Source of the DNA: NIOZ-UU13 sp964417935
GTDB lineage: Bacteria; Planctomycetota; Phycisphaerae; Sedimentisphaerales; Anaerobacaceae
DNA: 64,000 nt
Direction of reading: 5' to 3'
Assembly (NCBI GenBank): GCA_964417935.1
Contig: CAYQKF010000001.1
Span: forward strand, 1 to 64,000
Part shown: positions 16,695 to 24,534 of the stretch, one piece after another
How the letters are laid out: each line of letters begins with the position of its first letter
Position numbering within the stretch: position 1 is the first letter of the stretch
Position numbers and translations under genes: made by a program
Notes under the pieces: generated by a model
What the model was told of the DNA's origin: nothing
What the model saw: the letters and a program-made list of their open reading frames with translations, nothing else
The model's database searches: none

Positions 16695-17786
16695 ATGAAA
16701 AGCTATAATTCATCCTCTGACCGAGACACTCGGAAAATTCTGCTTGTCGGCGACGTCGGCAAAGCCTTTTTAGATGCCGGTGCCATTGCGAAGGAGCGCT
16801 GTGAAGTCTGCACTAATATGCTTGATGCAATTGATTCGGCGGCGAAGAATGACTTTGCAGGAATCGGCATTGTGATGTTCGGGACCTCTGCCAAATTAAG
16901 CTCAGCCCTGAAAGCTTTGCGAGATAACTGTAATTCTAAAATTGTTCTTTTGGCACAGATGTATGAAGAACCGATAGCAATACGACTGGTCGGTTCGGCT
17001 TACAACGGGACAAGTGTGGCGGATGATTATTTGATTTGTCCGGTCCAGCCGGACAGTTTTTACGAATCCATTATAACCCAGGGCCGTAGTAAGGCTGAGG
17101 CCGGCCTCTCTACCACTGTCGATGCAACAATAGAAATGAAAATCAAACACCTTGAAAGATTGGCTACGGAGGATGATTTAACCGGCCTGAAGAACAGAAG
17201 ATATATCTGGGAATTTTCACGGCAGATTATAGAGCACGCCAGGAAAGAAAACGGGCGGGTAACGCTGCTTGTTTTTGATATTGATGACTTCAAACATTAC
17301 AACGACGTTTACGGTCATTGTGCCGGTGACGAGGTTTTAAAACAGGCTGCTGTGTTGATGCGGCGCTGCTGCCGCGGGCACGACGTTGTCGGCAGGATTG
17401 GCGGCGACGAGTTTGCAGTTGTTTTCTGGGATTCCACTTGGGGACGCCTTACGGCGGAGCCCCAGGCTAAACCTCTTGGCGCACCGGCCGAGGGCACCGA
17501 GAGGCGCTCGGCCAGAGCCGACCATCCTAAGGAAGCAATCTCTATAGCAAAGCGGTTCGTAAGAGAATTAGTGAAATCCGAATTGTCCACCTTTGGTGGA
17601 TTAGGTCCGGGAGGTAAAGGAGTTCTGACAATAAGCGGCGGACTGGCAAGCTTTCCACGTGATGGCTCGACAATACAGGAGCTTTTTCAGCAGGCGGACA
17701 AGGCACTGCTGGAGGCCAAACGCAGCGGCAAAAACAGAATCTATCTGGTCGGTAAACCTCAAAGCGACATTACCGACATAGATTAA
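16695..17786 (+). CDS. Diguanylate cyclase (GGDEF) with degenerate receiver-like N-terminus
   Basis: Makes cyclic-di-GMP from two GTP. Residues about 1-140 look like a receiver-type alpha/beta domain (ILLVGDVGKAFLDAGAI; KIVLLAQM) without an obvious phospho-acceptor. The GGDEF domain starts at DDLTGLKNRRYI, then FDIDDFKHYNDVYGH and an intact GGDEF. RGHD sits five residues before GGDEF, so the product-inhibition I-site is present. Directly after the active-site strand is an unusual insertion (about residues 248-278, AEPQAKPLGAPAEGTERR) rich in Ala/Pro/Arg, encoded by palindromic GC-rich DNA at 17439-17530 that shares 15 bases with intergenic DNA at 50162. The domain resumes with ISIAKRFV and ISGGLASFP. 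Activity is likely but the insertion could modify it. Confidence 0.85.
   Translation: MKSYNSSSDRDTRKILLVGDVGKAFLDAGAIAKERCEVCTNMLDAIDSAAKNDFAGIGIVMFGTSAKLSSALKALRDNCNSKIVLLAQMYEEPIAIRLVGSAYNGTSVADDYLICPVQPDSFYESIITQGRSKAEAGLSTTVDATIEMKIKHLERLATEDDLTGLKNRRYIWEFSRQIIEHARKENGRVTLLVFDIDDFKHYNDVYGHCAGDEVLKQAAVLMRRCCRGHDVVGRIGGDEFAVVFWDSTWGRLTAEPQAKPLGAPAEGTERRSARADHPKEAISIAKRFVRELVKSELSTFGGLGPGGKGVLTISGGLASFPRDGSTIQELFQQADKALLEAKRSGKNRIYLVGKPQSDITDID
17439..17530 (+). repeat. Palindromic element captured in frame inside the GGDEF gene
   Basis: TGGGG (17439-17443) pairs with CCCCA (17460-17464) around CGCC-tta-GGCG. The 15-mer GGACGCCTTACGGCG at 17442-17456 recurs at 50162-50176 in a non-coding inverted repeat. 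The stretch is in frame and encodes an Ala/Pro/Arg-rich insertion absent from ordinary GGDEF domains. Confidence 0.5.
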
Positions 17787-17816
17787 GAGCTTGTAACGAA
17801 ACTTAACGTCTCAATT

Positions 17817-17844
17817 TGTCATTCCCGCGGAAGCGGGAATCCAG
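17817..17844. repeat. TGTCATTCCCGC hairpin repeat
   Basis: ATTCCCGC-gga-GCGGGAAT is a perfect hairpin after the GGDEF gene; a member of the GTCATTCC family. It could serve as a transcription stop, though no U tract follows at once. Confidence 0.6.
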
Positions 17845-17887
17845 ACGTTTTAGATTGCAGGATAGATACATTTCTGCCGTTTTGTAG

Positions 17888-17917
17888 TTGACACCAACAT
17901 CAGCCATTTGCTAAAAT
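17888..17917 (+). promoter_or_regulatory. Candidate sigma-70 promoter for the GLUG protein gene
   Basis: TTGACA (17888-17893), 18 bases, TAAAAT (17912-17917). This would give a leader of about 110 bases to the ATG at 18036, including a small stem around CCAACCgcaaaGGT (about 17978-17991). AGGAGG at 18023-18028 is the ribosome binding site. Confidence 0.5.
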
Positions 17918-18035
17918 AAATACTAACATCTGTGGAGTTACCTTCTTGTCGGTTCAATTCGATTCGTATGATGTGCCAACCGCAAAGGTGGCTGGTTATC
18001 CTATTTCCTAAAATCGGGTAGTAGGAGGACTGAAA

Positions 18036-19172
18036 ATGACAACGCTAAAAAATCCACGAATTTTGCGGATAATCCCTTTGTTAATTGCGGTCTGTTTTTT
18101 CAGCTTTCCTGCCTATGCCAAATACGGCGGCGGTACGGGAGAGCCTAATGACCCGTACCTGATTTACACAGCCGAGCAGATGAACGCCATCGGGGCCGAA
18201 CCGAACGACTGGGACAAACACTTTAAGCTGATGGCTGACATTGATTTGAGCGCCTACACAGGAACAGATTTCAATATCATTGGCTACTGGGTAGATTGGG
18301 CTTCTTCTGATAATAAACCATTCGCCGGTGTGTTTGACGGCAACGTTCATACAATTTCCAACTTCACCTGCACTTCTAAGGGTAAAAACCGTATAGGACT
18401 TTTCGGGTACGTTGACGGAAAAAATGCCCACATCAAGGATTTGGGATTGCTCGACCCTAATATTGATGCAGGAAGGGACGTTGGTTCGCTGGTAGGCTGG
18501 TTAAGAAAAGGGACAATCTTGAATTGCTATGCTGATGGCGGCAGCATCACGGGAAATGACCACGTCGGCGGCCTGGTAGGACTTCTGGATTATGGTGCAA
18601 TCACCAATTGCTACGCCACGGCGAGCGTTTCGGGTGATACATCTGCCGGTGGACTTGTGGGATATAATAATTGGTGGTGCAGAATCTCCGACTGTTATTC
18701 GTCCGCAAGCGTTTCGGGAAAGGAGTATGTCGGCGGCCTGGTGGGACTCAATAGGGGCACAATCGCCAACTGCTATGTGCAGGGTGGCAGCGTTTTGGGA
18801 AGTAATACAGTCGGCGGGTTCGTAGGAAGCAACGGCTGGCCTCATCTTCCCATGGGGAGACCGTACCCCCCCGCTGAAATCACCAACTGCTATTCAACCG
18901 GCAGCGTTTCGGGAAGTAATCATGTCGGTGGCTTGGTGGGAAGGCAGGGTTATGGTAGGGTTACAGCTTCCTTCTGGGATATTGAGACCAGCGGGCTGAC
19001 AACCAGTGATGGTGGAGAGGGTAAGACAACAGCCGAGATGCAAACAATAAGTACGTTTACCGATGCCGGCTGGGACTTCGTGGACGAGACGGCAAACGAC
19101 ACCGATGACATCTGGTGGATTCTCGAAGGCCGGGACTATCCTCGCCTGTGGTGGGAAGACGAAGAGCCATAA
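18036..19172 (+). CDS. Secreted GLUG-motif repeat protein
   Basis: Exported surface-type protein of 378 residues. The signal peptide (ILRIIPLLIAVCFFSFPAYA) is followed by GGGTGEPNDPYLIYTAEQMNAIG, the opening typical of these repeat proteins. There are at least six beta-solenoid repeats of the form (V/A)GGLVG-x-N/L...G-x-I-x-NCYA-x-(G/A)SVSG, i.e. the GLUG motif, between about residues 145 and 320. A cap, VTASFWDIETSGLTTSDGG, ends the solenoid, as in other family members. No anchor or sorting tail is obvious; it ends WWEDEEP. Likely role: adhesion or cell-surface matrix. The exact function is unknown. Confidence 0.85.
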   Translation: MTTLKNPRILRIIPLLIAVCFFSFPAYAKYGGGTGEPNDPYLIYTAEQMNAIGAEPNDWDKHFKLMADIDLSAYTGTDFNIIGYWVDWASSDNKPFAGVFDGNVHTISNFTCTSKGKNRIGLFGYVDGKNAHIKDLGLLDPNIDAGRDVGSLVGWLRKGTILNCYADGGSITGNDHVGGLVGLLDYGAITNCYATASVSGDTSAGGLVGYNNWWCRISDCYSSASVSGKEYVGGLVGLNRGTIANCYVQGGSVLGSNTVGGFVGSNGWPHLPMGRPYPPAEITNCYSTGSVSGSNHVGGLVGRQGYGRVTASFWDIETSGLTTSDGGEGKTTAEMQTISTFTDAGWDFVDETANDTDDIWWILEGRDYPRLWWEDEEP

Positions 19173-19291
19173 GATTTTCAAAATCCTAAACTTGTCCTGC
19201 TTGCCCTCCTAAGCTTCTGCGAAGGTGAAAGCCCAGCCGAATGGACCGAATATATAGATTTCGAGCATTGAGAATCCAGCATCCAGAATCC

Positions 19292-19334
19292 AACTTTAGC
19301 TCACTTTAGGCACTTTAGTTCACTTTAGCTCACT
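19292..19334. repeat. ACTTTAG heptamer repeats, copy 1
   Basis: Repeated words ACTTTAGCTC, ACTTTAGGC and ACTTTAGTTC in tandem. The same words occur, in either orientation, at 49592-49635, 50211-50260, 55617-55658 and 55801-55826. Confidence 0.6.
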
Positions 19335-19371
19335 CCTCACTAACGAGAATCCAGCATTAAGCTTTGTAGCA

Positions 19372-19458
19372 TGAAAAAGCTCGTAGTCATTTGACTATGG
19401 TTCGTTTCCCAACCTTTCACCGGCCGGAGCGTGAAAAAGCTCGTAGTCATTTGACTAT
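19372..19458. repeat. Two 27-base direct repeats with 33-base spacer
   Basis: Identical copies at 19372-19398 and 19432-19458, each containing the palindrome TAGTCATTTGACTA. The copies are exactly 60 bases apart and are followed by a pyrimidine-rich tract of CCGTC/CTGTC words (19458-19500). The gap 19173-20008 holds no convincing gene; it also contains the paired word AGATAACAGACATCAG (19605-19620 and 19633-19648) and the element at 19757. Confidence 0.7.
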
Positions 19459-19756
19459 CCGTCCTCCGTCTTCTGTCTTCCGTCCTCTGTCCTCCGTCGT
19501 CTCGCATCCAGCAATTAGTGTGGAGTCTCGGACATTTTTTTCAAATCTACTTGAAATCAAACTCGAAATTTGGTATAATATACATCTAACTATGGATAGT
19601 TCATAGATAACAGACATCAGACTTCGGACTTCAGATAACAGACATCAGGAGGTTACCCAAATTGCCATCGTTTCACAAAACGCCGGAAAACAGGGGTTTT
19701 TTGTCATATCAGGCAGAAATCAGCGGAGAAATAGAGAGTGAGTTTCACTATAAACT

Positions 19757-19948
19757 ATGCAAAACAAACCCAATTTTCAAAAAACTAAAATGAGCGCAAA
19801 CATCTATATAAAAAAGGATTATAAAGATTTTCGAGTTTTAGGACTGCGAAAAAACAAACCCAAAACAAAGCCAATTTCAAACGAGGCATCTACTAATAGA
19901 CAGGAGAAAATACAAATAATGTTTGACTTTGCCGTCGGGGGCCGATAG
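19757..19948 (+). repeat. NKPNF...NKPKTKPI pseudo-coding dispersed element
   Basis: A 63-codon frame reading MQNKPNFQKTKMSANIYIKKD... and ...KNKPKTKPISNEAS. From memory, very similar short frames (QNKPNF...M-x-V...K-x-Y...NKP-x-x-x-PI) are annotated many times as hypothetical proteins in planctomycete genomes, always in intergenic DNA. I therefore treat it as a nucleotide repeat family (AAAACAAACCCAA words occur twice, at about 19761 and 19851) rather than a gene. No Shine-Dalgarno precedes the ATG. Confidence 0.5.
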
Positions 19949-20008
19949 AATCTGTTTTGTACCAGGAGTCATCTGTTGTAACCGAAATAATGAGAAAGGG
20001 TTTCAATT

Positions 20009-20647
20009 ATGTCTATGAACAATTCTAAAAAAGTGTCTCTTGCCGTAGCAGCTACCGCAGTGTTCACGGGAACTGCCGGTGCCGCCCGGAAAAAAGCTGT
20101 GAGTAAACTAATCGCCGGGATAAGGGACGACGACGACAAAATTCGAGCGGAGGCCTGGCTTGGCGCCGGCAAATTCGGAGCCGCAGCGGTCGAGCCGTTG
20201 GCGAAAGTAATGACCGACAAAGAGTTCGAAGTAGCCCGAGCGGCCAAGCGTGGATTATGGAAGATAGTTCGCTACGCCGGTCGCCCCGGAGCCGGCAATA
20301 AGAAAAGGGCGGTTGTTGGCAAGCTGGTTGAGCTGCTGGGCGACGAGACGCCTGTGCCTGTCCGACGTGAAGTGCTGTGGATGCTTTCGGAGATAGGCGA
20401 CAGAAAGTCTATCAAGCCGATAGCTGCTTTATTGTCGAACAGAGATCTGCGTGAGGACGCCCGGATGGTGCTGCAGCGGATTCCGAGCAAAAGTACGGTT
20501 GCGGCGCTAAAAGCAGGGCTGAAGGCTGCGCCTGAGGACTTCAAGCTCAATATAGCGCAATCGCTGCGCCAGCGAGGCGTGAAGGTTCGCGGATTGCCGT
20601 GCGTTAAACTTGTCCCTACGAAAAAAACAAACGTCAGGCCGCTGTAG
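20009..20647 (+). CDS. HEAT-repeat protein
   Basis: A 212-residue protein with a short hydrophobic N-terminus (KKVSLAVAATAVFTGTAGAARKK) that may be a signal peptide or simply the first helix. From about residue 25 it shows helical HEAT/PBS-lyase-type repeats: VSKLIAGIRDDDDKIRAEAWLGAGKFG, VEPLAKVMTDKEFEVARAAKRGL, KLVELLGDETPVPVRREVLWMLSEIG and IKPIAALLSNRDLREDARMVL. Such repeats are protein-interaction scaffolds. It lies just upstream of an exported oxidoreductase but with its own spacing, so a functional link is uncertain. Confidence 0.7.
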   Translation: MSMNNSKKVSLAVAATAVFTGTAGAARKKAVSKLIAGIRDDDDKIRAEAWLGAGKFGAAAVEPLAKVMTDKEFEVARAAKRGLWKIVRYAGRPGAGNKKRAVVGKLVELLGDETPVPVRREVLWMLSEIGDRKSIKPIAALLSNRDLREDARMVLQRIPSKSTVAALKAGLKAAPEDFKLNIAQSLRQRGVKVRGLPCVKLVPTKKTNVRPL

Positions 20648-20793
20648 TAAGACAGCACTGCTATTAGCTCAAGCTTGGATGTGATTGTAAAAGCAGCGTT
20701 AGCGTGTTGTCTGTGCTGCTGAATTTTGATTTAAGGACTGCTTTTTAGCACTTTATACAATAGCTGGAATTAGAGCAGAAAGGTGATAGAACG

Positions 20794-22152
20794 ATGAAAC
20801 GAACAAATCAACTCAACAGGCGTGAATTCTTAGCTGCCGCGGGCGCGGCGGTGAGCGTGCCGTATCTTATACCGTCCGGCGTCCTGGCAGCACCGGGTAG
20901 AGTTGGGGCGAACGAACGAATAACTACGGCGCACATCGGTGTAGGTGGAAGGGGCGGCGGGCTCCTTCGCGAGATAAAAAGATTCCGTGAAGCCGGCGTT
21001 ACCAACATTGCAGCGGTATGCGACGTAGATGAAAATCGGCTTGTCCGGGCACTTAAGGAAGCCGGCGCTGGAGTCGAACCTTATCATGACTATCGTTATA
21101 TTCTCCAGCGAAAAGACATCGATGCGGTTGTTATCGGCACGCCCGACCATTGGCATGGGGTCCAGATGGTACATTCGGCCGAATGCGGCAAGCATATCTA
21201 CATCGAAAAGCCGGCCTGCTGTACCATCGAGGAAGGCAAAGCAATGGTCGCCGCAGGCAAGAATAACAAGGTCTCGGTGCAGGTCGGCTCGCAGGGCCGT
21301 TCGCAGCCGGAAGCCTATCTTGCACATCGGTACCTTGTCAACGGCAACGTCGGCCACATCAGCCGAGTCGATTGCTTCCACTACCCCAGCCCGTCGGATA
21401 ACAACCCGGTTCCGGACAGTGATCCGCCGCCCGAACTGGACTGGGACATGTGGCTTGGCCCTCTGCGGTGGCGTCCGTACAACCGACGATACTGCCCCGG
21501 CTCATTCCGGTGGTTCCTGGAGTCCGGCGGCGGGCAGATTCGCGACCGTGGTGCCCACGTGATGAGTTGTGCGATGTGGTGGATGGGCGCCGACGGCACC
21601 GGACCTGTTAGCGTCGAGGCGACCGGTACAGCACCGACAAAAGGGCTATACGACAGCGCCGTGCTGATGGATGTTACCTATACCTTCAAGAATCCCGATT
21701 GGATTCTAACCTGGCGGCAAATGCCCAATGACCAGTTACCCCCGGCTGAGCAGCGCAGGCCCGAGGAACTCAACAGCGAAATACGCAAGATATCCCGTCC
21801 CGGCTATGGCGCCATCTATCGCGGCGATAAAGGCGAGTTCATCCACTGGGGCGGCGACGGCGGTACGTGGGCCGAGAGAAAAGCCCGCCAGTGGAAGCCG
21901 CCGGCCGGCGCCAAGGATGTCTATAAAAGCCCGGGCCACATGGAAGACTGGTTCAATGGTATTAAAACCGGCAAAAAGACAATTATGAACATCGAAGCAG
22001 CGGTGGGCGTGGCCAACCTGTGCGTTTTGGGTAATCTTTCCTATATCCTGGGCCGAAAGCTCGAATGGGACCAGGCCAAGCAGGAAATAGTCGGCGACGA
22101 ACAGGCGCATCGAATGATGTATCGGCCACAACGCCACCCGTATCATTTGTAG
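20794..22152 (+). CDS. Tat-exported Gfo/Idh/MocA family oxidoreductase (paralog)
   Basis: A 452-residue NAD(P)-dependent oxidoreductase with a twin-arginine signal (NRREFLAAAGAAVSVPYLIP). Rossmann features: AHIGVGGRGGGLL, AAVCDVDENR; family motifs VIGTPDHWHGVQ and IYIEKPACCT (catalytic Lys of EKP). The C-terminal domain has the pattern frequent in planctomycete members (DWDMWLGPLRWRPYN, SGGGQIRDRGAHVM, PGHMEDWFNGIKTGKKT). AAAGGTG before the ATG supports the start. It shares domain plan and export mode with the gene at 10813 but is clearly diverged. Substrate unknown; probably a sugar or glycoside. Confidence 0.88.
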   Translation: MKRTNQLNRREFLAAAGAAVSVPYLIPSGVLAAPGRVGANERITTAHIGVGGRGGGLLREIKRFREAGVTNIAAVCDVDENRLVRALKEAGAGVEPYHDYRYILQRKDIDAVVIGTPDHWHGVQMVHSAECGKHIYIEKPACCTIEEGKAMVAAGKNNKVSVQVGSQGRSQPEAYLAHRYLVNGNVGHISRVDCFHYPSPSDNNPVPDSDPPPELDWDMWLGPLRWRPYNRRYCPGSFRWFLESGGGQIRDRGAHVMSCAMWWMGADGTGPVSVEATGTAPTKGLYDSAVLMDVTYTFKNPDWILTWRQMPNDQLPPAEQRRPEELNSEIRKISRPGYGAIYRGDKGEFIHWGGDGGTWAERKARQWKPPAGAKDVYKSPGHMEDWFNGIKTGKKTIMNIEAAVGVANLCVLGNLSYILGRKLEWDQAKQEIVGDEQAHRMMYRPQRHPYHL

Positions 22153-22203
22153 GAGACGCAAGGCACAAGACTCAAGACGCAAGACGCAAGACACAAGACA
22201 AAC
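22153..22203. repeat. CAAGACGCAAGACACAAGAC tandem words
   Basis: Short tandem CAAGAC(G/A)/GCAAGGCA words directly after the oxidoreductase gene; simple-sequence DNA without a gene. Confidence 0.6.
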
Positions 22204-22251
22204 GACTTTGGCCTGTGCTTTTTAGTTTTGGGTCTTTCAGAATGCGTTTTA

Positions 22252-23466
22252 TTACGTTTGGGGTCCCTGTACAATTATTTCGGTTGGGCCTAAGAGTTTA
22301 TAACGTATTCTTCGCCATACAATAGTTCTGCCGAAAGCCGAAGAGATAATAAAAAATAACAGCAGCAATGACCATAGCCAACAGGCGAGGACGTCGGCGA
22401 GACAGGCGGCCCTCATTGCTCGACACTCATTCTGGAGCAATTTTTCAGCCGTTCTTTGTCGGAGCATTGCCCGGCCCAACTGATTTACAAAAAACACAAC
22501 AGGCACTAAGGCGAAAAGTTCCAGGTTTATGTGTTGAATCTTTGCAGCGTAGATTGCCAGGCCGGCCGCTCCCCATATACCCAATACTGAGTACAGGCTG
22601 CTAAGAAGTCCAAACCACCAGGTTTTCGGGGCGTATATACGAGTTATTAAAAATTGTCTGCGGCTGAACTCGAAGAGCCTTCGCCATGTGATAGATTCGT
22701 GCGAAGCGACCAGGCAGGCGGGAACGAAGGCTACTTTCAAACCGGCTTTTTTTACGGCGGTGCTGAGTGATAAGTCATCGCTAAGGGCTTTTGGCCAGAT
22801 TTTGTCAAGGCCGAGGCGGCGAAAGACATCGACGCGAATAGCCATAGACCCGCCCCAGGCCTGGTTGAAAGGGGTATTGCCGAGCAACTGAGCGACCTTG
22901 GCGTTCAACGCCGATAGGGCCAGAGTCGCCAGGTTGTTCTTTTTCGGTACAAACCAACGATAACCCGTAGCGACGCCGGTCTTGGCATGGCGAAGAGGGT
23001 AAACGAGGTGACTTAGCCAGTCGGTGCGGACACAGACGTCGGAATCGGCAAAGGCAAGCACGTCGATATCGTCGCCGATTCGTTCGTAGCAGTACAGAAG
23101 ATTATGAATTTTTTGACTACAGGATTGGCCCTTACCTGCAACAAATATCTGCACATCCTGGGCCTTCAAGTCTTGTCGGAGTTTTTCTTTCAGTTTGCAT
23201 AACTCGCTGTAGGCCGGGTCCGATTCCTCGGCAACCACAAACCACAACAGATGATTTTCGTAGTCCAGATTAAAAAACGATGTGATATTTTTTTGAAAAT
23301 TCGTGTCCAGACCTTTACAGGGAACAATCAGTACAACCTTCAGGCCGTGCCATAAGCGCTGTTTTTTATACTTTGCCAGTGCATAGCGATAATTATTATA
23401 TGTCAGGAGCAAAAAGAGTAATTGTGAGATGATTGCTGCCAGTGCTATATAGTAGTACCAATCCAT
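22252..23466 (-). CDS. Family 2 membrane glycosyltransferase, ceramide glucosyltransferase/HpnI-like
   Basis: Transfers a sugar from a nucleotide-sugar to a membrane lipid. An N-terminal membrane helix (YYIALAAIISQLLFLLL) precedes the catalytic domain, with LKVVLIVPCKGLD, LAFADSDVCV (DxD-like metal site), the acceptor-side Asp-Asp of ALSDDLSLSTAVKKAGL, and FSRRQFLITR, the R-R-Q-like motif of the GT21/ceramide glucosyltransferase group. Two or three membrane helices follow (SLYSVLGIWGAAGLAIYA, FALVPVVFFVNQL, ACWLWSLLLLFFII). In bacteria related enzymes include HpnI of hopanoid biosynthesis; no hopanoid genes are nearby, so the acceptor is open. Transcribed alone on the minus strand, convergent with the oxidoreductase gene. 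Confidence 0.75.
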   Translation of the reverse strand: MDWYYYIALAAIISQLLFLLLTYNNYRYALAKYKKQRLWHGLKVVLIVPCKGLDTNFQKNITSFFNLDYENHLLWFVVAEESDPAYSELCKLKEKLRQDLKAQDVQIFVAGKGQSCSQKIHNLLYCYERIGDDIDVLAFADSDVCVRTDWLSHLVYPLRHAKTGVATGYRWFVPKKNNLATLALSALNAKVAQLLGNTPFNQAWGGSMAIRVDVFRRLGLDKIWPKALSDDLSLSTAVKKAGLKVAFVPACLVASHESITWRRLFEFSRRQFLITRIYAPKTWWFGLLSSLYSVLGIWGAAGLAIYAAKIQHINLELFALVPVVFFVNQLGRAMLRQRTAEKLLQNECRAMRAACLADVLACWLWSLLLLFFIISSAFGRTIVWRRIRYKLLGPTEIIVQGPQT

Positions 23467-23582
23467 TTTAATTGACTATTGATTATTGAACTATCAATCT
23501 CGGTCAGTTTGAGTAAATAAAGTCCATATTATATCTTTTATTTTGGTCGAGCTGGTGGTCTGTGACATATTATTTGAAGAAT

Positions 23583-23653
23583 TGTCATTCCGCACTTGAT
23601 GCGGAATCCAGACCTTCGATACATCTGGATTCCTGCTTTCGCAGGAATGACAT
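23583..23653. repeat. GTCATTCC-family palindrome, full copy
   Basis: Two linked hairpins: ATTCCGCACttgaTGCGGAAT and GGATTCCTGCtttcGCAGGAAT, bounded by TGTCATTCC at the left and GGAATGACA at the right. The same 70-base element lies in inverted orientation at 47603-47673. Confidence 0.75.
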
Positions 23654-23685
23654 TCATCAATCGAGCAGTCACAAAACACTGCGCT

Positions 23686-24534
23686 TCAGGGTATAGAAGC
23701 CAATGGTACTATGGAGTCGATTAGCTGCTCAATAGTATAAGATTTTGTCAGGTCGGTCGAAAGTAAGCAGCCGTGATTGTGGTTGGAGGCGATAATTATC
23801 AGATTGTCGCCGGCTTGACTCCATCCTTGCTCTTGTGGTTGATGGCCGAGTATAAAGACGTCAACATCGAACAGCTTGGCCATTTTATCGAGCAGTGCCT
23901 GGCTGTGTCTTCTGCCCCAGGTCAAAAGGTAAGCTGAGCCTGGTCTGACGACATCGTTAATTTTTAGTTTTCTGTCCAGAATTTTCGGGTCGAATTTATC
24001 AACTAAACGATCGCCCGGGAGCGAATGCGAGACCCATATTCTGTTGTCGCATCTAAGAGCTAAGGGTTGTGAGAATAGAAATTGTCTAATGGCCAGCTCG
24101 ACATTAGCGCCGTTCTGCTGAAATTCTCTGTCCAGAGCCAGACGCATAGCGCGGTTCATTTCTTTGCCGTCCTTCATCACTTCGCTGTTGTTTATGAAAG
24201 CGGTATCGTGATTTCCCATAATAATATGGACGCGGTCGGGAAAGGTTAATTTGTAGCGGACAGCGTCAAACAACAATTGATACGACAAACAACCACCCTG
24301 GGAATCTTCAGGGCCTCCGTGTATAATTTCCTGGAGAACTATATGTCTATCAGGATTATTGGCCAAATCGGCAAAAGCAACTATTCTTTCGAAGTTTCGC
24401 CGATGTCCGTGAATATCGCCGGTTAGAATTAAACTGCCGTCGGTGGGCAAATGAATCAAATTACCCCGTCGAAACTTATCTGCATTGACGGCTTCAATGC
24501 CCTTGTTCAGCAAATCAATTATTGTTTGAGGCAT
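23686..24534 (-). CDS. Calcineurin-like metallophosphoesterase (Ser/Thr phosphatase-like)
   Basis: A 282-residue phosphatase of the calcineurin superfamily. Metal-binding motifs in order: LTGDIHGHRRN (GDxHG), then a modified second block (EIIHGGPEDSQGG in place of GDxVDRG), IIMGNHDTAF (GNHD), WVSHSLPGD (H) and ILGHQPQEQG (GHxP). The start overlaps the end of the kinase gene by 20 bases (24515-24534), so the two form a translationally linked kinase-phosphatase operon in which this enzyme may reverse the kinase. The altered second block suggests an unusual substrate or metal site. Confidence 0.8.
   Translation of the reverse strand: MPQTIIDLLNKGIEAVNADKFRRGNLIHLPTDGSLILTGDIHGHRRNFERIVAFADLANNPDRHIVLQEIIHGGPEDSQGGCLSYQLLFDAVRYKLTFPDRVHIIMGNHDTAFINNSEVMKDGKEMNRAMRLALDREFQQNGANVELAIRQFLFSQPLALRCDNRIWVSHSLPGDRLVDKFDPKILDRKLKINDVVRPGSAYLLTWGRRHSQALLDKMAKLFDVDVFILGHQPQEQGWSQAGDNLIIIASNHNHGCLLSTDLTKSYTIEQLIDSIVPLASIP

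Noticed and set aside
17940..18035. Cyclic-di-GMP riboswitch before the GLUG gene
   Set aside because: A CGCAAAGG-like string and a GGDEF gene nearby are suggestive, but the other conserved GEMM parts are missing.
19372..19458. CRISPR array
   Set aside because: Only two identical repeats, one spacer, no leader and no cas genes; treated as a direct repeat.
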